A stretch of DNA of 64,000 bases from positions 3,162,001-3,226,000 of the forward strand of contig NZ_JAUSZI010000002.1 in NCBI RefSeq assembly GCF_030817415.1, in the 5' to 3' direction. The notes under the pieces were generated by a model. It saw only the letters and a list, made by a program, of their open reading frames with translations. It did not search any database and was not told where the DNA came from. The first letter of the stretch is position 1, and every line of letters begins with the position of its first letter. The DNA comes from Streptomyces umbrinus. Its GTDB lineage: Bacteria > Actinomycetota > Actinomycetes > Streptomycetales > Streptomycetaceae. Shown piece by piece: positions 53,441 to 61,083 of this stretch. The translations under genes and the position numbers were made by a program.

Positions 53441-53842
53441 ATGACTCCACGATTCGACCTCGTCGGCCTCGTCGTCTCCGACATGGCCGCCTCCCTGACC
53501 TTCTACCGCCGCCTGGGACTCGAGTTCCCCGAGGGCTCCGAGAAGCAGCCGCACGTCGAGGCGGACCTGCCCGGCGGCCTGCGCTTCGCCCTCGACACGG
53601 AGGACACGATCCGCTCCTTCCACCTCGGCTGGCAGCCGCCGACGGGAGAGGGAAGGGTCGGCCTGGCCTTCGCCTGCGACAGCCCCGCGGACGTCGACGC
53701 CACCTACGAGGAACTGGTGGCGGCCGGCCACCCGTCCGAACTCAAGCCCTGGAACGCAGACTGGGGCATGCGCTACGCAGTCGTACGCGACCCGGACGGC
53801 AACGGCGTGGACCTGTTCGCACCCCTGAGCAGCGCCCCGTAA
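53441..53842 (+). CDS. VOC-superfamily (glyoxalase/bleomycin-resistance fold) protein
   Basis: A 133-residue protein built from two beta-alpha-beta-beta-beta units. VGLVVSDMAASLTFYRRLGL starts the first and GMRYAVVRDPDGNGVDLFAP ends the second. The RDPDGN motif is typical of the family. Many members bind a metal or a small lipophilic molecule; the metal ligands are not complete here. It is a stand-alone gene with a hairpin at its stop codon. No substrate can be inferred. Confidence 0.88.
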   Translation: MTPRFDLVGLVVSDMAASLTFYRRLGLEFPEGSEKQPHVEADLPGGLRFALDTEDTIRSFHLGWQPPTGEGRVGLAFACDSPADVDATYEELVAAGHPSELKPWNADWGMRYAVVRDPDGNGVDLFAPLSSAP

Positions 53843-53880
53843 GGGGCGCGGGGAACTGCGCGACCAGCCCCCACCGAACC
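53832..53880 (+). repeat. Dispersed Streptomyces hairpin repeat at the VOC gene end
   Basis: GCGCCCC-GTAA-GGGGCGC (53832-53849) is a perfect stem spanning the VOC stop codon, followed by GGGGAACTGCGCGACCAGCC. This wording recurs after many genes in Streptomyces chromosomes, where it serves as a terminator or dispersed repeat. Recognition of the family is from memory. Confidence 0.65.
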
Positions 53881-53913
53881 CGCACGCGCCCACTCACGGA
53901 CCCGGCCCCAACC

Positions 53914-54648
53914 TCAACGCCGCAGCAACTCCCCCAACGGCGCCCCCGCCAACTCCCGTACGTCACGCGCCAGGTGAGCCTGATCGGCGAACCCGGCCCG
54001 CACGGCGGTGTCCGCCAGAGGCACCCCGTCCCGCGCCAGCCCCAGTGCCCGCTGCAGGCGCAGAATCCTGGCCAGCGTCTTCGGCCCATAGCCGAAGACG
54101 CCCCGCGCCCGCCGGTGCAACTGCCGTTCGCTCCACCCCACCGCGTCCGCGACCGAGGCGACGGAACGTCCCGCGGACAGCCCCGCGACAGCGCCCCGCA
54201 CCCACGGATCGGGCGGATCGACATCGCCTGCCCGCGCCACGGCCAAGGCCTCCAGCGCGGCGGCGGGATCGGCCGCCGCGTCCACCCGCTCGGTCAGCCG
54301 CCGGACGGCCCCCGCGCTCCACAGATCGGCGAGGTCGACGCGCCGGTCGCGCAGTTCGTGCGCCGGGACGCCGAGATAGGCGGGCGCCGTCCCGGGGAAG
54401 AACCGGACGCCCGCGAACCGAGTGCCGCCGGACGCGCCGCTCACGTACGCGCGGGTGTCGGGCCCGGCGACGAAGAGCCGCCCCTCGGTCCACAGCAGGT
54501 CCATGCACCCGTCGGGCAGCACAGGCGCCGAGTCGCCCGGCACGGCGGTACGGGTCCACACGACCGCGCCCGGGAGCCGCGACGCCCACTCCCGGTACGG
54601 GTCGGGCGACACGGCCACGTACGACTCGTCCACGTACGGCTCCGCCAC
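53914..54648 (-). CDS. AraC-family regulator with N-terminal DUF6597-like domain
   Basis: A 244-residue regulator. The N-terminal half ([60 protein letters not shown]) matches the DUF6597 sensing domain. The C-terminal half has the double HTH ([40 protein letters not shown]). Start GTG 54648 lacks a clear ribosome site, but it lies 11 bp after the previous gene, so reinitiation may be used. It could act with or respond like the AraC gene ahead of it. Targets are unknown. Confidence 0.85.
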   Translation of the reverse strand: MAEPYVDESYVAVSPDPYREWASRLPGAVVWTRTAVPGDSAPVLPDGCMDLLWTEGRLFVAGPDTRAYVSGASGGTRFAGVRFFPGTAPAYLGVPAHELRDRRVDLADLWSAGAVRRLTERVDAAADPAAALEALAVARAGDVDPPDPWVRGAVAGLSAGRSVASVADAVGWSERQLHRRARGVFGYGPKTLARILRLQRALGLARDGVPLADTAVRAGFADQAHLARDVRELAGAPLGELLRR

Positions 54649-54658
54649 AGGCAAAAGG

Positions 54659-55594
54659 CTACGCCGCCCTCGTCCGGTGTTCCTGGGGGCTGACCCCGTA
54701 GACCCGCTTGAAGGCGCTGGACAGTGCGAACGCACTGCCGTAGCCGACCTGGCGGGCGATCGCCTCCAGGGTGTCCTCGGTGCCGCGCAGCCGGTCGGCG
54801 GCGAGGGCGAGGCGCCAGCCGGTCAGGTACGTCATCGGGGGTTCGCCCACGAGTTCGCTGAAGCGGCGGGCGAGCGCGGCCCGTGAGACGCCTGCCTTCG
54901 CGGCGAGGGAGGCGACCGTCCAGGGGTGCGCCGGATCGTCCTGGAGGAGCCGCAGGACCCGGCCCACGACAGGGTCGGCCAGGGCCTGGTACCAGGCGGG
55001 CGCCTCGGCCTCGGGCCGGGAGAACCAGGCCCGCAGCGCGGCGATGACCAGCAGGTCGAGCAACCGGTCGAGGACGACCTCCTGGCCGGGCTCGTCCCGC
55101 ACGATCTCTTCCATGATCAGCGGGGTGAGCGGGCACTCCCACACGTCGGAGGGCAGGGTCAGCAGCGCCGGCAGCGCGTCCAGCAGCCGCCCGCTGACCT
55201 CGCCGTGCATCGGATACGTCCCGATCAGCATCACCATCGAGCCGTCGATCCGCGCGCCCCAGGTGCGGACGCCCAGATCCATCCGGCCCTTCAGCGAACG
55301 GCCGTCCGGATACGTGCACACCTGGTTCGGCAGGATCACCGCCTGGGGCACGGTCGCCGGGTCGTCGGCGCAGGTGTACGGGTCCGGTCCACGCGCGATG
55401 GCGAGGTCACCGGCCCGCAACCGCACCCGCTCCCCCTCCTCGGGCATGATCCAGGCATGCCCGCGCACCAGGAGCATGACGGTGAGCGGGGCACGGTCCT
55501 CGATGCGCAGGGACCAGGGCGGCTCGAAACACGCTCGGATCATGAAGGCACCACGCGCGCGTGGACCTTCCAGAAGGCCTGCGAGTGCGTCCAT
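54659..55594 (-). CDS. AraC-family regulator with cupin domain
   Basis: A 311-residue regulator. The N-terminal cupin_6-type domain starts [17 protein letters not shown] and has [19 protein letters not shown] and [16 protein letters not shown]. The C-terminal HTHs are [20 protein letters not shown] and [20 protein letters not shown]. The group usually controls a nearby NAD(P)H-binding or redox gene. That fits here, since the NmrA-like gene starts 80 bp away in the other direction. The ligand may be a thiol or quinone-like compound, which is a guess from the neighbour. Confidence 0.9.
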   Translation of the reverse strand: MDALAGLLEGPRARGAFMIRACFEPPWSLRIEDRAPLTVMLLVRGHAWIMPEEGERVRLRAGDLAIARGPDPYTCADDPATVPQAVILPNQVCTYPDGRSLKGRMDLGVRTWGARIDGSMVMLIGTYPMHGEVSGRLLDALPALLTLPSDVWECPLTPLIMEEIVRDEPGQEVVLDRLLDLLVIAALRAWFSRPEAEAPAWYQALADPVVGRVLRLLQDDPAHPWTVASLAAKAGVSRAALARRFSELVGEPPMTYLTGWRLALAADRLRGTEDTLEAIARQVGYGSAFALSSAFKRVYGVSPQEHRTRAA

Positions 55595-55674
55595 GACCTC
55601 AGAGTAGACGCGCCCTTATGGGAACGAGAGCTTCAGCGATGTTCCCTTTCGGCGCCAGGCCGTTGACTGGGCTC

Positions 55675-56511
55675 ATGACGGAAAACACGCGGAACGAGAC
55701 GGTGTTGGTGACGGGGGCCTCGGGCAAGACGGGGCGTCAGGTGGCGGAGTCCGCGAAGGCCGCCGGGTTCGATGTTCGGGCCGCTTCGCGCAGCAGCGAG
55801 GTGCGCTTCGACTGGTACGACTCCTCGACGTGGGCCGAGGCGCTGCGCGGCGCGGACGCGGCGTATCTGGCGTACACGCCGGACATCGGCGCGCCGGGTG
55901 CCGCGGAGAACATCGCGGCCCTCGCGCGGCTGGCCCAGGAACTCGGCGTGCGCCGTCTGGTGATGCTGTCGGCGCGCGGCGAGCGGCAGGCGGAGCCGGC
56001 CGAGCGGGCGCTGCGGGAGTCGGGTGCCGAGTGGACGGTCGTGCAGGCCGACTGGTTCTTCCAGAACTTCAGCGAGGGTCTGCTGCTGGAGGGTGTGCAT
56101 AGTGGTGAGTTCGTGTTCCCCGCCGGTGAGGTGAAGGTGCCGTTCATCGACACACGGGACCTCGCGGACGTCGTCGTGAAGGCGCTGACGGACTCCTCGT
56201 ACGCGGGCCGGACCCTGGAGATCACGGGGTCGCGGCTGCTCACCTTCCGGGAGGCCATGGCGGAGATCACCGCCGCGGCGGGCCGGGAGATCCGTTACGT
56301 GCCGGTGTCGACGAAGGAGTACGGGGCGATCCTGGCCGGGTTCGGGCTGCCGCCCGAGGAGGTCACGTTCATGGAGGAGGTCTTCGACGGGCTGCTCGAC
56401 GGCGGCAACGCCCGGTCCACCGAGACCGTCCGGCAGGTTCTGGGGCGCGCGCCGCGCGACTTCACGGACTTCGCGCGGGAGCTCGCGGCGACCGGCGTGT
56501 GGAAGGCCTGA
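55675..56511 (+). CDS. NmrA/NAD(P)-binding reductase-like protein
   Basis: A 278-residue Rossmann-fold protein. VLVTGASGKTGRQVAESAKA holds the dinucleotide-binding motif (GASGKTG), with no catalytic Tyr-x-x-x-Lys, like NmrA and QorB. Other landmarks are AAYLAYTPDIGAPGAAENIA, VVQADWFFQNFSEGLL, and FIDTRDLADVVVKAL. ATG 55675 is the most likely start. The divergent AraC gene 80 bp away is probably its activator. It may reduce quinones or sense the redox state. Confidence 0.88.
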   Translation: MTENTRNETVLVTGASGKTGRQVAESAKAAGFDVRAASRSSEVRFDWYDSSTWAEALRGADAAYLAYTPDIGAPGAAENIAALARLAQELGVRRLVMLSARGERQAEPAERALRESGAEWTVVQADWFFQNFSEGLLLEGVHSGEFVFPAGEVKVPFIDTRDLADVVVKALTDSSYAGRTLEITGSRLLTFREAMAEITAAAGREIRYVPVSTKEYGAILAGFGLPPEEVTFMEEVFDGLLDGGNARSTETVRQVLGRAPRDFTDFARELAATGVWKA

Positions 56512-56568
56512 CGGACACCGGCGTACCCCCGAAAGTTTCCGGAGCGCGCCCTGGCGCCCCCGTCGCGC

Positions 56569-57720
56569 TCACTGCGGCGGAGGCGTCTCGTCGCCGTTCT
56601 TGGGTGTGGTCTTCGCATGGGTCCGCAGCCGGGAGGTCACGTCCTCCGGGGGCAGGAAGCGGGACCAGCGCTCCGGGAACTCGGAGGGCATGTCGGGGTC
56701 GTCCGGGTCGTCGGTGAGGTGGGCCCTCGCCGCGGCCGCGCGGGCGACGAGGTCGGCGGCCTGCGCAGCGCGCAGCCGCTCGTTGACGGCTCGCGCGGCG
56801 GCGGTGGCCGCGGCCGGCCAGACCCGGTCGATGGCCGCGTTGACGGCGGCGCCGACAAGGACCGCGAAGGCGGAGACACCGATCCACAGCAGCACGGCGA
56901 CGGGGGCGGCCAGGGAGCCGTAGATGCTGGGGCCCTCGACCGTGTTGGTCAGATAGATGCGCAGCAGGAAGCTGCCCAGCACCCACATGGCGAGGGCCAC
57001 CAGGGCGCCCGGCACGTCCTCGACCCAGGGCGAACGCACCGGTACCGACACGTGGTACAGCGTCGTCAGGAAGGCGATGGACAGCACGATGACGACGGGC
57101 CAGTACAAACCCTGTACGACGTTCTCCGACCAGGGGACGACGTCCACCACGGCGTCCGGGCCCGCGACGACCAGCGGCAGCACGATGGAGCCGATGAGCA
57201 GCGCCGCGAGGAACAGCGCGAAGGCCACGAGCCGGGTCTTGACGATGCCGCGTACGCCGTCGAGGCCGTACATCACGGTGATGGTGTCGATGAAGACGTT
57301 CACGGCGCGCGAGCCCGACCACAGTGCGAACAGGAAGCCGAGGGAGATGACGTCGGGGCGGCCGCCCTCCATGACGTCGTGGAGGACGGGCTCGGCGATC
57401 TGTGTGACGCCCTTGTCGGTGAGGATCGTGCGGGACGCCTCCAGGAGGTTGGTCTCGACGCTGGCGATGGTGTCGGCGCCGGTCCAGTCGTCCACGTAGA
57501 CCAGCAGGCCGAGCATGCTGAGCAGCAGCGGCGGCACGGACAGCAGCGTGAAGAACGCCGCCTCCGCCGCGAGTCCGAGGATCCGGTACTCGATGCACGA
57601 GTTGACGGTGTCCTTGATCAGCAGCCAGGCGGTCCTGCGCTTGGAGACGTTCCGATAGAGGGCACGGGCCCGATGGAGACGGCCGGGCGCACTCTGAGGG
57701 GGTTCACTTGCTGGCTGCAC
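56569..57720 (-). CDS. YihY/BrkB-family membrane protein
   Basis: A 383-residue membrane protein of the YihY/virulence factor BrkB family. About six spans are visible, from LAAEAAFFTLLSVPPLLLSM to PVAVLLWIGVSAFAVLVGAA. SRAVNVFIDTITVMYGLDGVRGIV is characteristic of the family. A hydrophilic C-terminal tail of about 80 residues extends into the cytoplasm. The family is related to alternate ribonuclease-BN names that have been withdrawn; its role is unknown but may concern envelope transport. The 58-bp convergent gap before it contains a near match to the CGAAANTTTCG motif. Confidence 0.88.
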   Translation of the reverse strand: MQPASEPPQSAPGRLHRARALYRNVSKRRTAWLLIKDTVNSCIEYRILGLAAEAAFFTLLSVPPLLLSMLGLLVYVDDWTGADTIASVETNLLEASRTILTDKGVTQIAEPVLHDVMEGGRPDVISLGFLFALWSGSRAVNVFIDTITVMYGLDGVRGIVKTRLVAFALFLAALLIGSIVLPLVVAGPDAVVDVVPWSENVVQGLYWPVVIVLSIAFLTTLYHVSVPVRSPWVEDVPGALVALAMWVLGSFLLRIYLTNTVEGPSIYGSLAAPVAVLLWIGVSAFAVLVGAAVNAAIDRVWPAAATAAARAVNERLRAAQAADLVARAAAARAHLTDDPDDPDMPSEFPERWSRFLPPEDVTSRLRTHAKTTPKNGDETPPPQ

Positions 57721-58180
57721 GCCCTAAAGGTATCCGCCGTGCGAGGTTGCACTCATCCCGCGGTACCACGACCGGGTCCGAGGTGCTCGGCGGCGCGCTT
57801 CCGCCCCTCCCGGTTCCGTCATACGAAAGAAAAGCGGCAGCAACCCGACAGAAATCGTAAAGGAAAATCGAACCGGCTTTCTGTCATGACCGCGTTGGCC
57901 GAATTACTCACCCTCCAGAAGCGGAACGCGCGACAGCACATACGCCATCCATGAAGTGAGTTCCCCGGTCGCACGTACGGAGGGGACGATTCAGGGGTGA
58001 AATCGATGAAGGTTCGAACGGCGAGAAAGCGCCATAGGACGAAACGCCCTTGACCCGTTCATGAGCACACAGAAACAATTCGGATTGCATTCCGCTGGGC
58101 ACGTGGGGACGGCTCAGTGCACCACGACACGGGGGACTCAGAAAGGCCTGGACCAGGGCCCGACACAGCCGCGTTACCCG

Positions 58181-58207
58181 TGATCCGCGTGGGAACCACG
58201 CGGATCA
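58181..58207. promoter_or_regulatory. Perfect 12-3-12 palindrome upstream of the Pls-like operon
   Basis: TGATCCGCGTGG (58181-58192) and CCACGCGGATCA (58196-58207) are perfectly complementary around GAA. It lies 315 bp before the synthetase start and could be a strong operator, or a hairpin in the 5' leader RNA. Confidence 0.65.
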
Positions 58208-58352
58208 TGCCGTGCTGCTCTGCACCTTTTCACGCGGCCACTCCAGACACTCCGGCAAACTCGGCGAACAATATCCTCTCGTCTGCCATCTCATTTCCAT
58301 TGAGCACAATTCTTCCTTCCGGCCCGAGCCTTTCTTCCGGAACAACTCCTTC

Positions 58353-58368
58353 TTCCGGCACACCGGAA
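58353..58368. promoter_or_regulatory. TTCCGG-N4-CCGGAA dyad upstream of the Pls-like operon
   Basis: A perfect 6-4-6 inverted repeat 154 bp before the synthetase start. Additional TTCCGG half-sites occur near 58316 and 58335, so several copies of one half-site cluster within about 55 bp. Confidence 0.5.
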
Positions 58369-58522
58369 TCACATCGGAATCACCCTGGTTCACCCACGCC
58401 TCAGGCATAGCCAATTCGGCTGCCCGATGAAACTGCGGGCGTGATTCCTTCGTATTCCCATCCGGAGTACCAATCACTCCGAACGGTCCACAAGTAGCAG
58501 TAATCATCAGCAAGGAGATCAA

Positions 58523-61018
58523 GTGGTGGTAAATCCAGGTGAGGTCACGACCGCCGTTCCGGCCGGCTCCCTGACCACCCACGCCCCGGCGAACGGCACC
58601 GAACACGTCCTCGCGGAGGTGCTCGCCGGTGTCGTACGCGTCGAGCGGGTCCCCGTCGACAGCCACTTCTTCGACGACCTCGGTGCCAACTCCCTGGTGA
58701 TGGCCCACTTCTGCGCCCGGGTCAGGAAGCACCCCGACCTGCCGGCCGTGTCGATGCGGGACGTATACGGCCACCCGACGATCCGGGGGCTCGCGGCGGC
58801 GCTCGCCGAGGTCCCGGACGAGCCGCCGGCGCCCGCACCCGAACCGGCCGAGCCTCCCCCACCGGGCAGCACCGCACGGTACGTCCTGTGCGGAGCACTC
58901 CAGTTCCTGGTCTTCGCGGCGTACTGCCTGCTCTCCGGGCTCGTCACCGCTCAGGGGTACGACTGGGTCTCGGCCGGCGAGGGCGTGGTGGACGTCTATC
59001 TGCGGTCGGCCCTCTTCGGCGGTGCCGTCTTCGTCGGGGTGTGCGCGCTGCCGGTGGTGGCCAAGTGGGTGCTGGTCGGCCGCTGGAAGGAGACCGAGTT
59101 CCCCGTCTGGAGCCTGGCCTATCTGCGCTTCTGGACCGTCAAGGCACTGCTGCACGCCAACCCGATGGTCCTGTTCGCCGGCAACCCGCTCTTCGTGCTC
59201 TATCTGCGGGCGCTCGGGGCGAAGATCGGCAAGGGCGTCACGATCCTCTCCCACTCGGTCCCGGTCTGCACCGACCTGTTCACCGTCGGCGCGGGCACCG
59301 TGATCCGCAAGGACTCCTACTTCCTCTGCTACCAGGCTCACGCCGGACGGATACGCACCGGCCCGGTCACCCTGGGCCGGGACGTCTTCGTCGGTGAGAA
59401 GACGGTCCTCGACATCGGCACCTCCATGGGTGACGGCTCCCAGCTGGGCCACTCGTCCGCGCTCTACGGCGGCGCGTCGGTGCCGGACGGGCAGCACTGG
59501 CACGGCTCCCCCGCCCAGCGCACGGACGTCGACTACGTACGGGTCGCGCCCGCGGACTGCGGCACCGCGCGGCGGGTGGGCTACGGCCTGGCCACCGTGC
59601 TGCAGACGCTGTTCCTCTATGTGCCGTTCCTCGTCGGGGGCACGTACATGCTGCTCACGGTGGCGCCCTCGCTGGAGGTGCTGCTCGACCGGGAGACGCA
59701 GCACATCACGTCGGGGCGGTTCTACGCCGAGGCTCTCGGTCTGTCGCTCGCGCTCTTCGTGGTCTTCATCCTGATCGGCTTCGCCACCGTGTCCGTACTG
59801 CCGCGGCTGCTGAACCAGATCCTCGAACCCGACCGGGTCTATCCGCTCTACGGCTTCCACTACTCGGTGCAGCGTGCCGTCGCTCGCCTGACCAACGTCA
59901 AGTTCTTCAAGTGGCTGTGCGGGGACAGCTCGTACATCGTCCACTACCTGCGGGCCCTCGGCTACGACCTCTCGCACGTCGAGCAGACCGGCTCCAACTT
60001 CGGTACGGAGGTGGGGCACGAGACGCCGTATCTGGCCACCGTCGGCAGCGGCACGATGGTCGCCGACGGACTGTCGATCATGAACGCCGAGTTCTCCGGC
60101 ACGTCGTTCCGCGTCACGCGGACGTCGATCGGGGCGCACAACTTCCTCGGCAACCACATCGCCTACCCCGCCGGGGGCCGCACGGGCGAGAACTGCCTGC
60201 TCGCGACGAAGGTGATGGTCCCGCTCGACGGCGAGATCCGTGAGGGGGTCGGCCTGCTGGGCTCGCCGCCCTTCGAGATCCCGCGGACCGTGGAGCGCGA
60301 CACCCGCTTCGACCACCTCCGTGAGGGCGACGAGCTGCACCGCCGCCTGGCCGCGAAGAACCGGCACAACCTGCGCACCATGGGCCTGTTCCTGTTCATC
60401 CGGTGGTTCGACTGGTTCGCGCTCACGGTCCTCGGCTTCGCCGCCTTCGACCTGTACGGGGAGCTCGGCGCCGCGGGCGGTCTGCTGATCGGCGCGTCCC
60501 TGATCGTCGGCCTCGCGTTCACCACCGGCTACTACGTGCTGGTGGAGCGGCTGATCTGCCGGTTCCGTCCGCTGGAGCCCCGGCTGCACTCCATCTACGA
60601 CCCGCTCTTCTGGCGCCACGAGCGGCTGTGGAAGATCCCCGACAGGCACATCAGCGTCTACAACGGCACCCCGTTCAAGAACCTGGTCTGGCGGCTGCTC
60701 GGGGTCCGTGTCGGCCGCAGGGTCTTCGACGACGGGGCCTACATCACCGAGCGGACGCTCACCGCCATCGGGAGCGACAGCACGCTCGGCGCGCACAGCA
60801 AGGTGCAGTCGCACTCGCAGGAGGACGGCACCTTCAAGTCCGACCACATCGAGATCGGCGACGGCGTGACGCTCGGCGTCGGCGCGCTCGTCCACTACGG
60901 GGCGTCGATGGGCGACGGCGCCGTACTCGCCGCCGACTCCTTCCTGATGAAGGGCGAGGAAGTACCGGCGGGGGCCCACTGGGGCGGGAACCCGGCGGTC
61001 GCCCAGCGGCGCTCCTGA
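58523..61018 (+). CDS. Carrier domain fused to a Pls/PosA-type membrane synthetase domain, lacking adenylation domain
   Basis: An 831-residue membrane protein from GTG 58523, behind AAGGAG. Residues about 28-100 are a peptidyl carrier domain (FFDDLGANSLVMAHF, phosphopantetheine Ser57). After a Pro/Glu linker comes the C-terminal domain of poly-amino-acid synthetases (TIGR02353, Pls/PosA): about six membrane spans (YVLCGALQFLVFAAYCLLSG and others) alternating with three hexapeptide/acyltransferase-like domains (LGAKIGKGVTILSH; TRTSIGAHNFLGNH; SHIEIGDGVTLGV-like near 770). In epsilon-polylysine synthetase this region links monomers iteratively. Normally an adenylation domain precedes the carrier in the same chain; here it is absent and presumably supplied by the next gene. 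Confidence 0.85.
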   Translation: MVVNPGEVTTAVPAGSLTTHAPANGTEHVLAEVLAGVVRVERVPVDSHFFDDLGANSLVMAHFCARVRKHPDLPAVSMRDVYGHPTIRGLAAALAEVPDEPPAPAPEPAEPPPPGSTARYVLCGALQFLVFAAYCLLSGLVTAQGYDWVSAGEGVVDVYLRSALFGGAVFVGVCALPVVAKWVLVGRWKETEFPVWSLAYLRFWTVKALLHANPMVLFAGNPLFVLYLRALGAKIGKGVTILSHSVPVCTDLFTVGAGTVIRKDSYFLCYQAHAGRIRTGPVTLGRDVFVGEKTVLDIGTSMGDGSQLGHSSALYGGASVPDGQHWHGSPAQRTDVDYVRVAPADCGTARRVGYGLATVLQTLFLYVPFLVGGTYMLLTVAPSLEVLLDRETQHITSGRFYAEALGLSLALFVVFILIGFATVSVLPRLLNQILEPDRVYPLYGFHYSVQRAVARLTNVKFFKWLCGDSSYIVHYLRALGYDLSHVEQTGSNFGTEVGHETPYLATVGSGTMVADGLSIMNAEFSGTSFRVTRTSIGAHNFLGNHIAYPAGGRTGENCLLATKVMVPLDGEIREGVGLLGSPPFEIPRTVERDTRFDHLREGDELHRRLAAKNRHNLRTMGLFLFIRWFDWFALTVLGFAAFDLYGELGAAGGLLIGASLIVGLAFTTGYYVLVERLICRFRPLEPRLHSIYDPLFWRHERLWKIPDRHISVYNGTPFKNLVWRLLGVRVGRRVFDDGAYITERTLTAIGSDSTLGAHSKVQSHSQEDGTFKSDHIEIGDGVTLGVGALVHYGASMGDGAVLAADSFLMKGEEVPAGAHWGGNPAVAQRRS

Positions 61019-61083
61019 CGGCTCCGCGGCACGGACAGGCTCCGCGGCACGGACAAGAAAGACAAACAGGGGGAAGCAAGACC

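Larger units (their letters stand above)
57721..58522. other. Long, less GC-rich intergenic region upstream of the Pls-like synthetase operon
   Basis: This 802-bp gap has no convincing gene. From about 57830 it is clearly richer in A/T than its surroundings. Open frames here (for example 58117-58410) have Ser/Pro-rich, unstructured translations and no ribosome site. It carries two perfect dyads (described separately), a GGTTCGAACG palindrome near 58012, and AAGGAG (58512-58517) before the GTG start of the synthetase. It is probably a large regulatory region for the cluster. Confidence 0.6.

Noticed and set aside
56530..56540. CGAAAGTTTCC, one mismatch from the LacI motif
   Set aside because: It lies between convergent gene ends with no start nearby, so a promoter role is unlikely.
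58117..58410. Open frame of 97 codons in the gap before the Pls-like operon
   Set aside because: Ser/Pro-rich translation without domain pattern, no ribosome site, and it crosses the perfect palindrome at 58181-58207.
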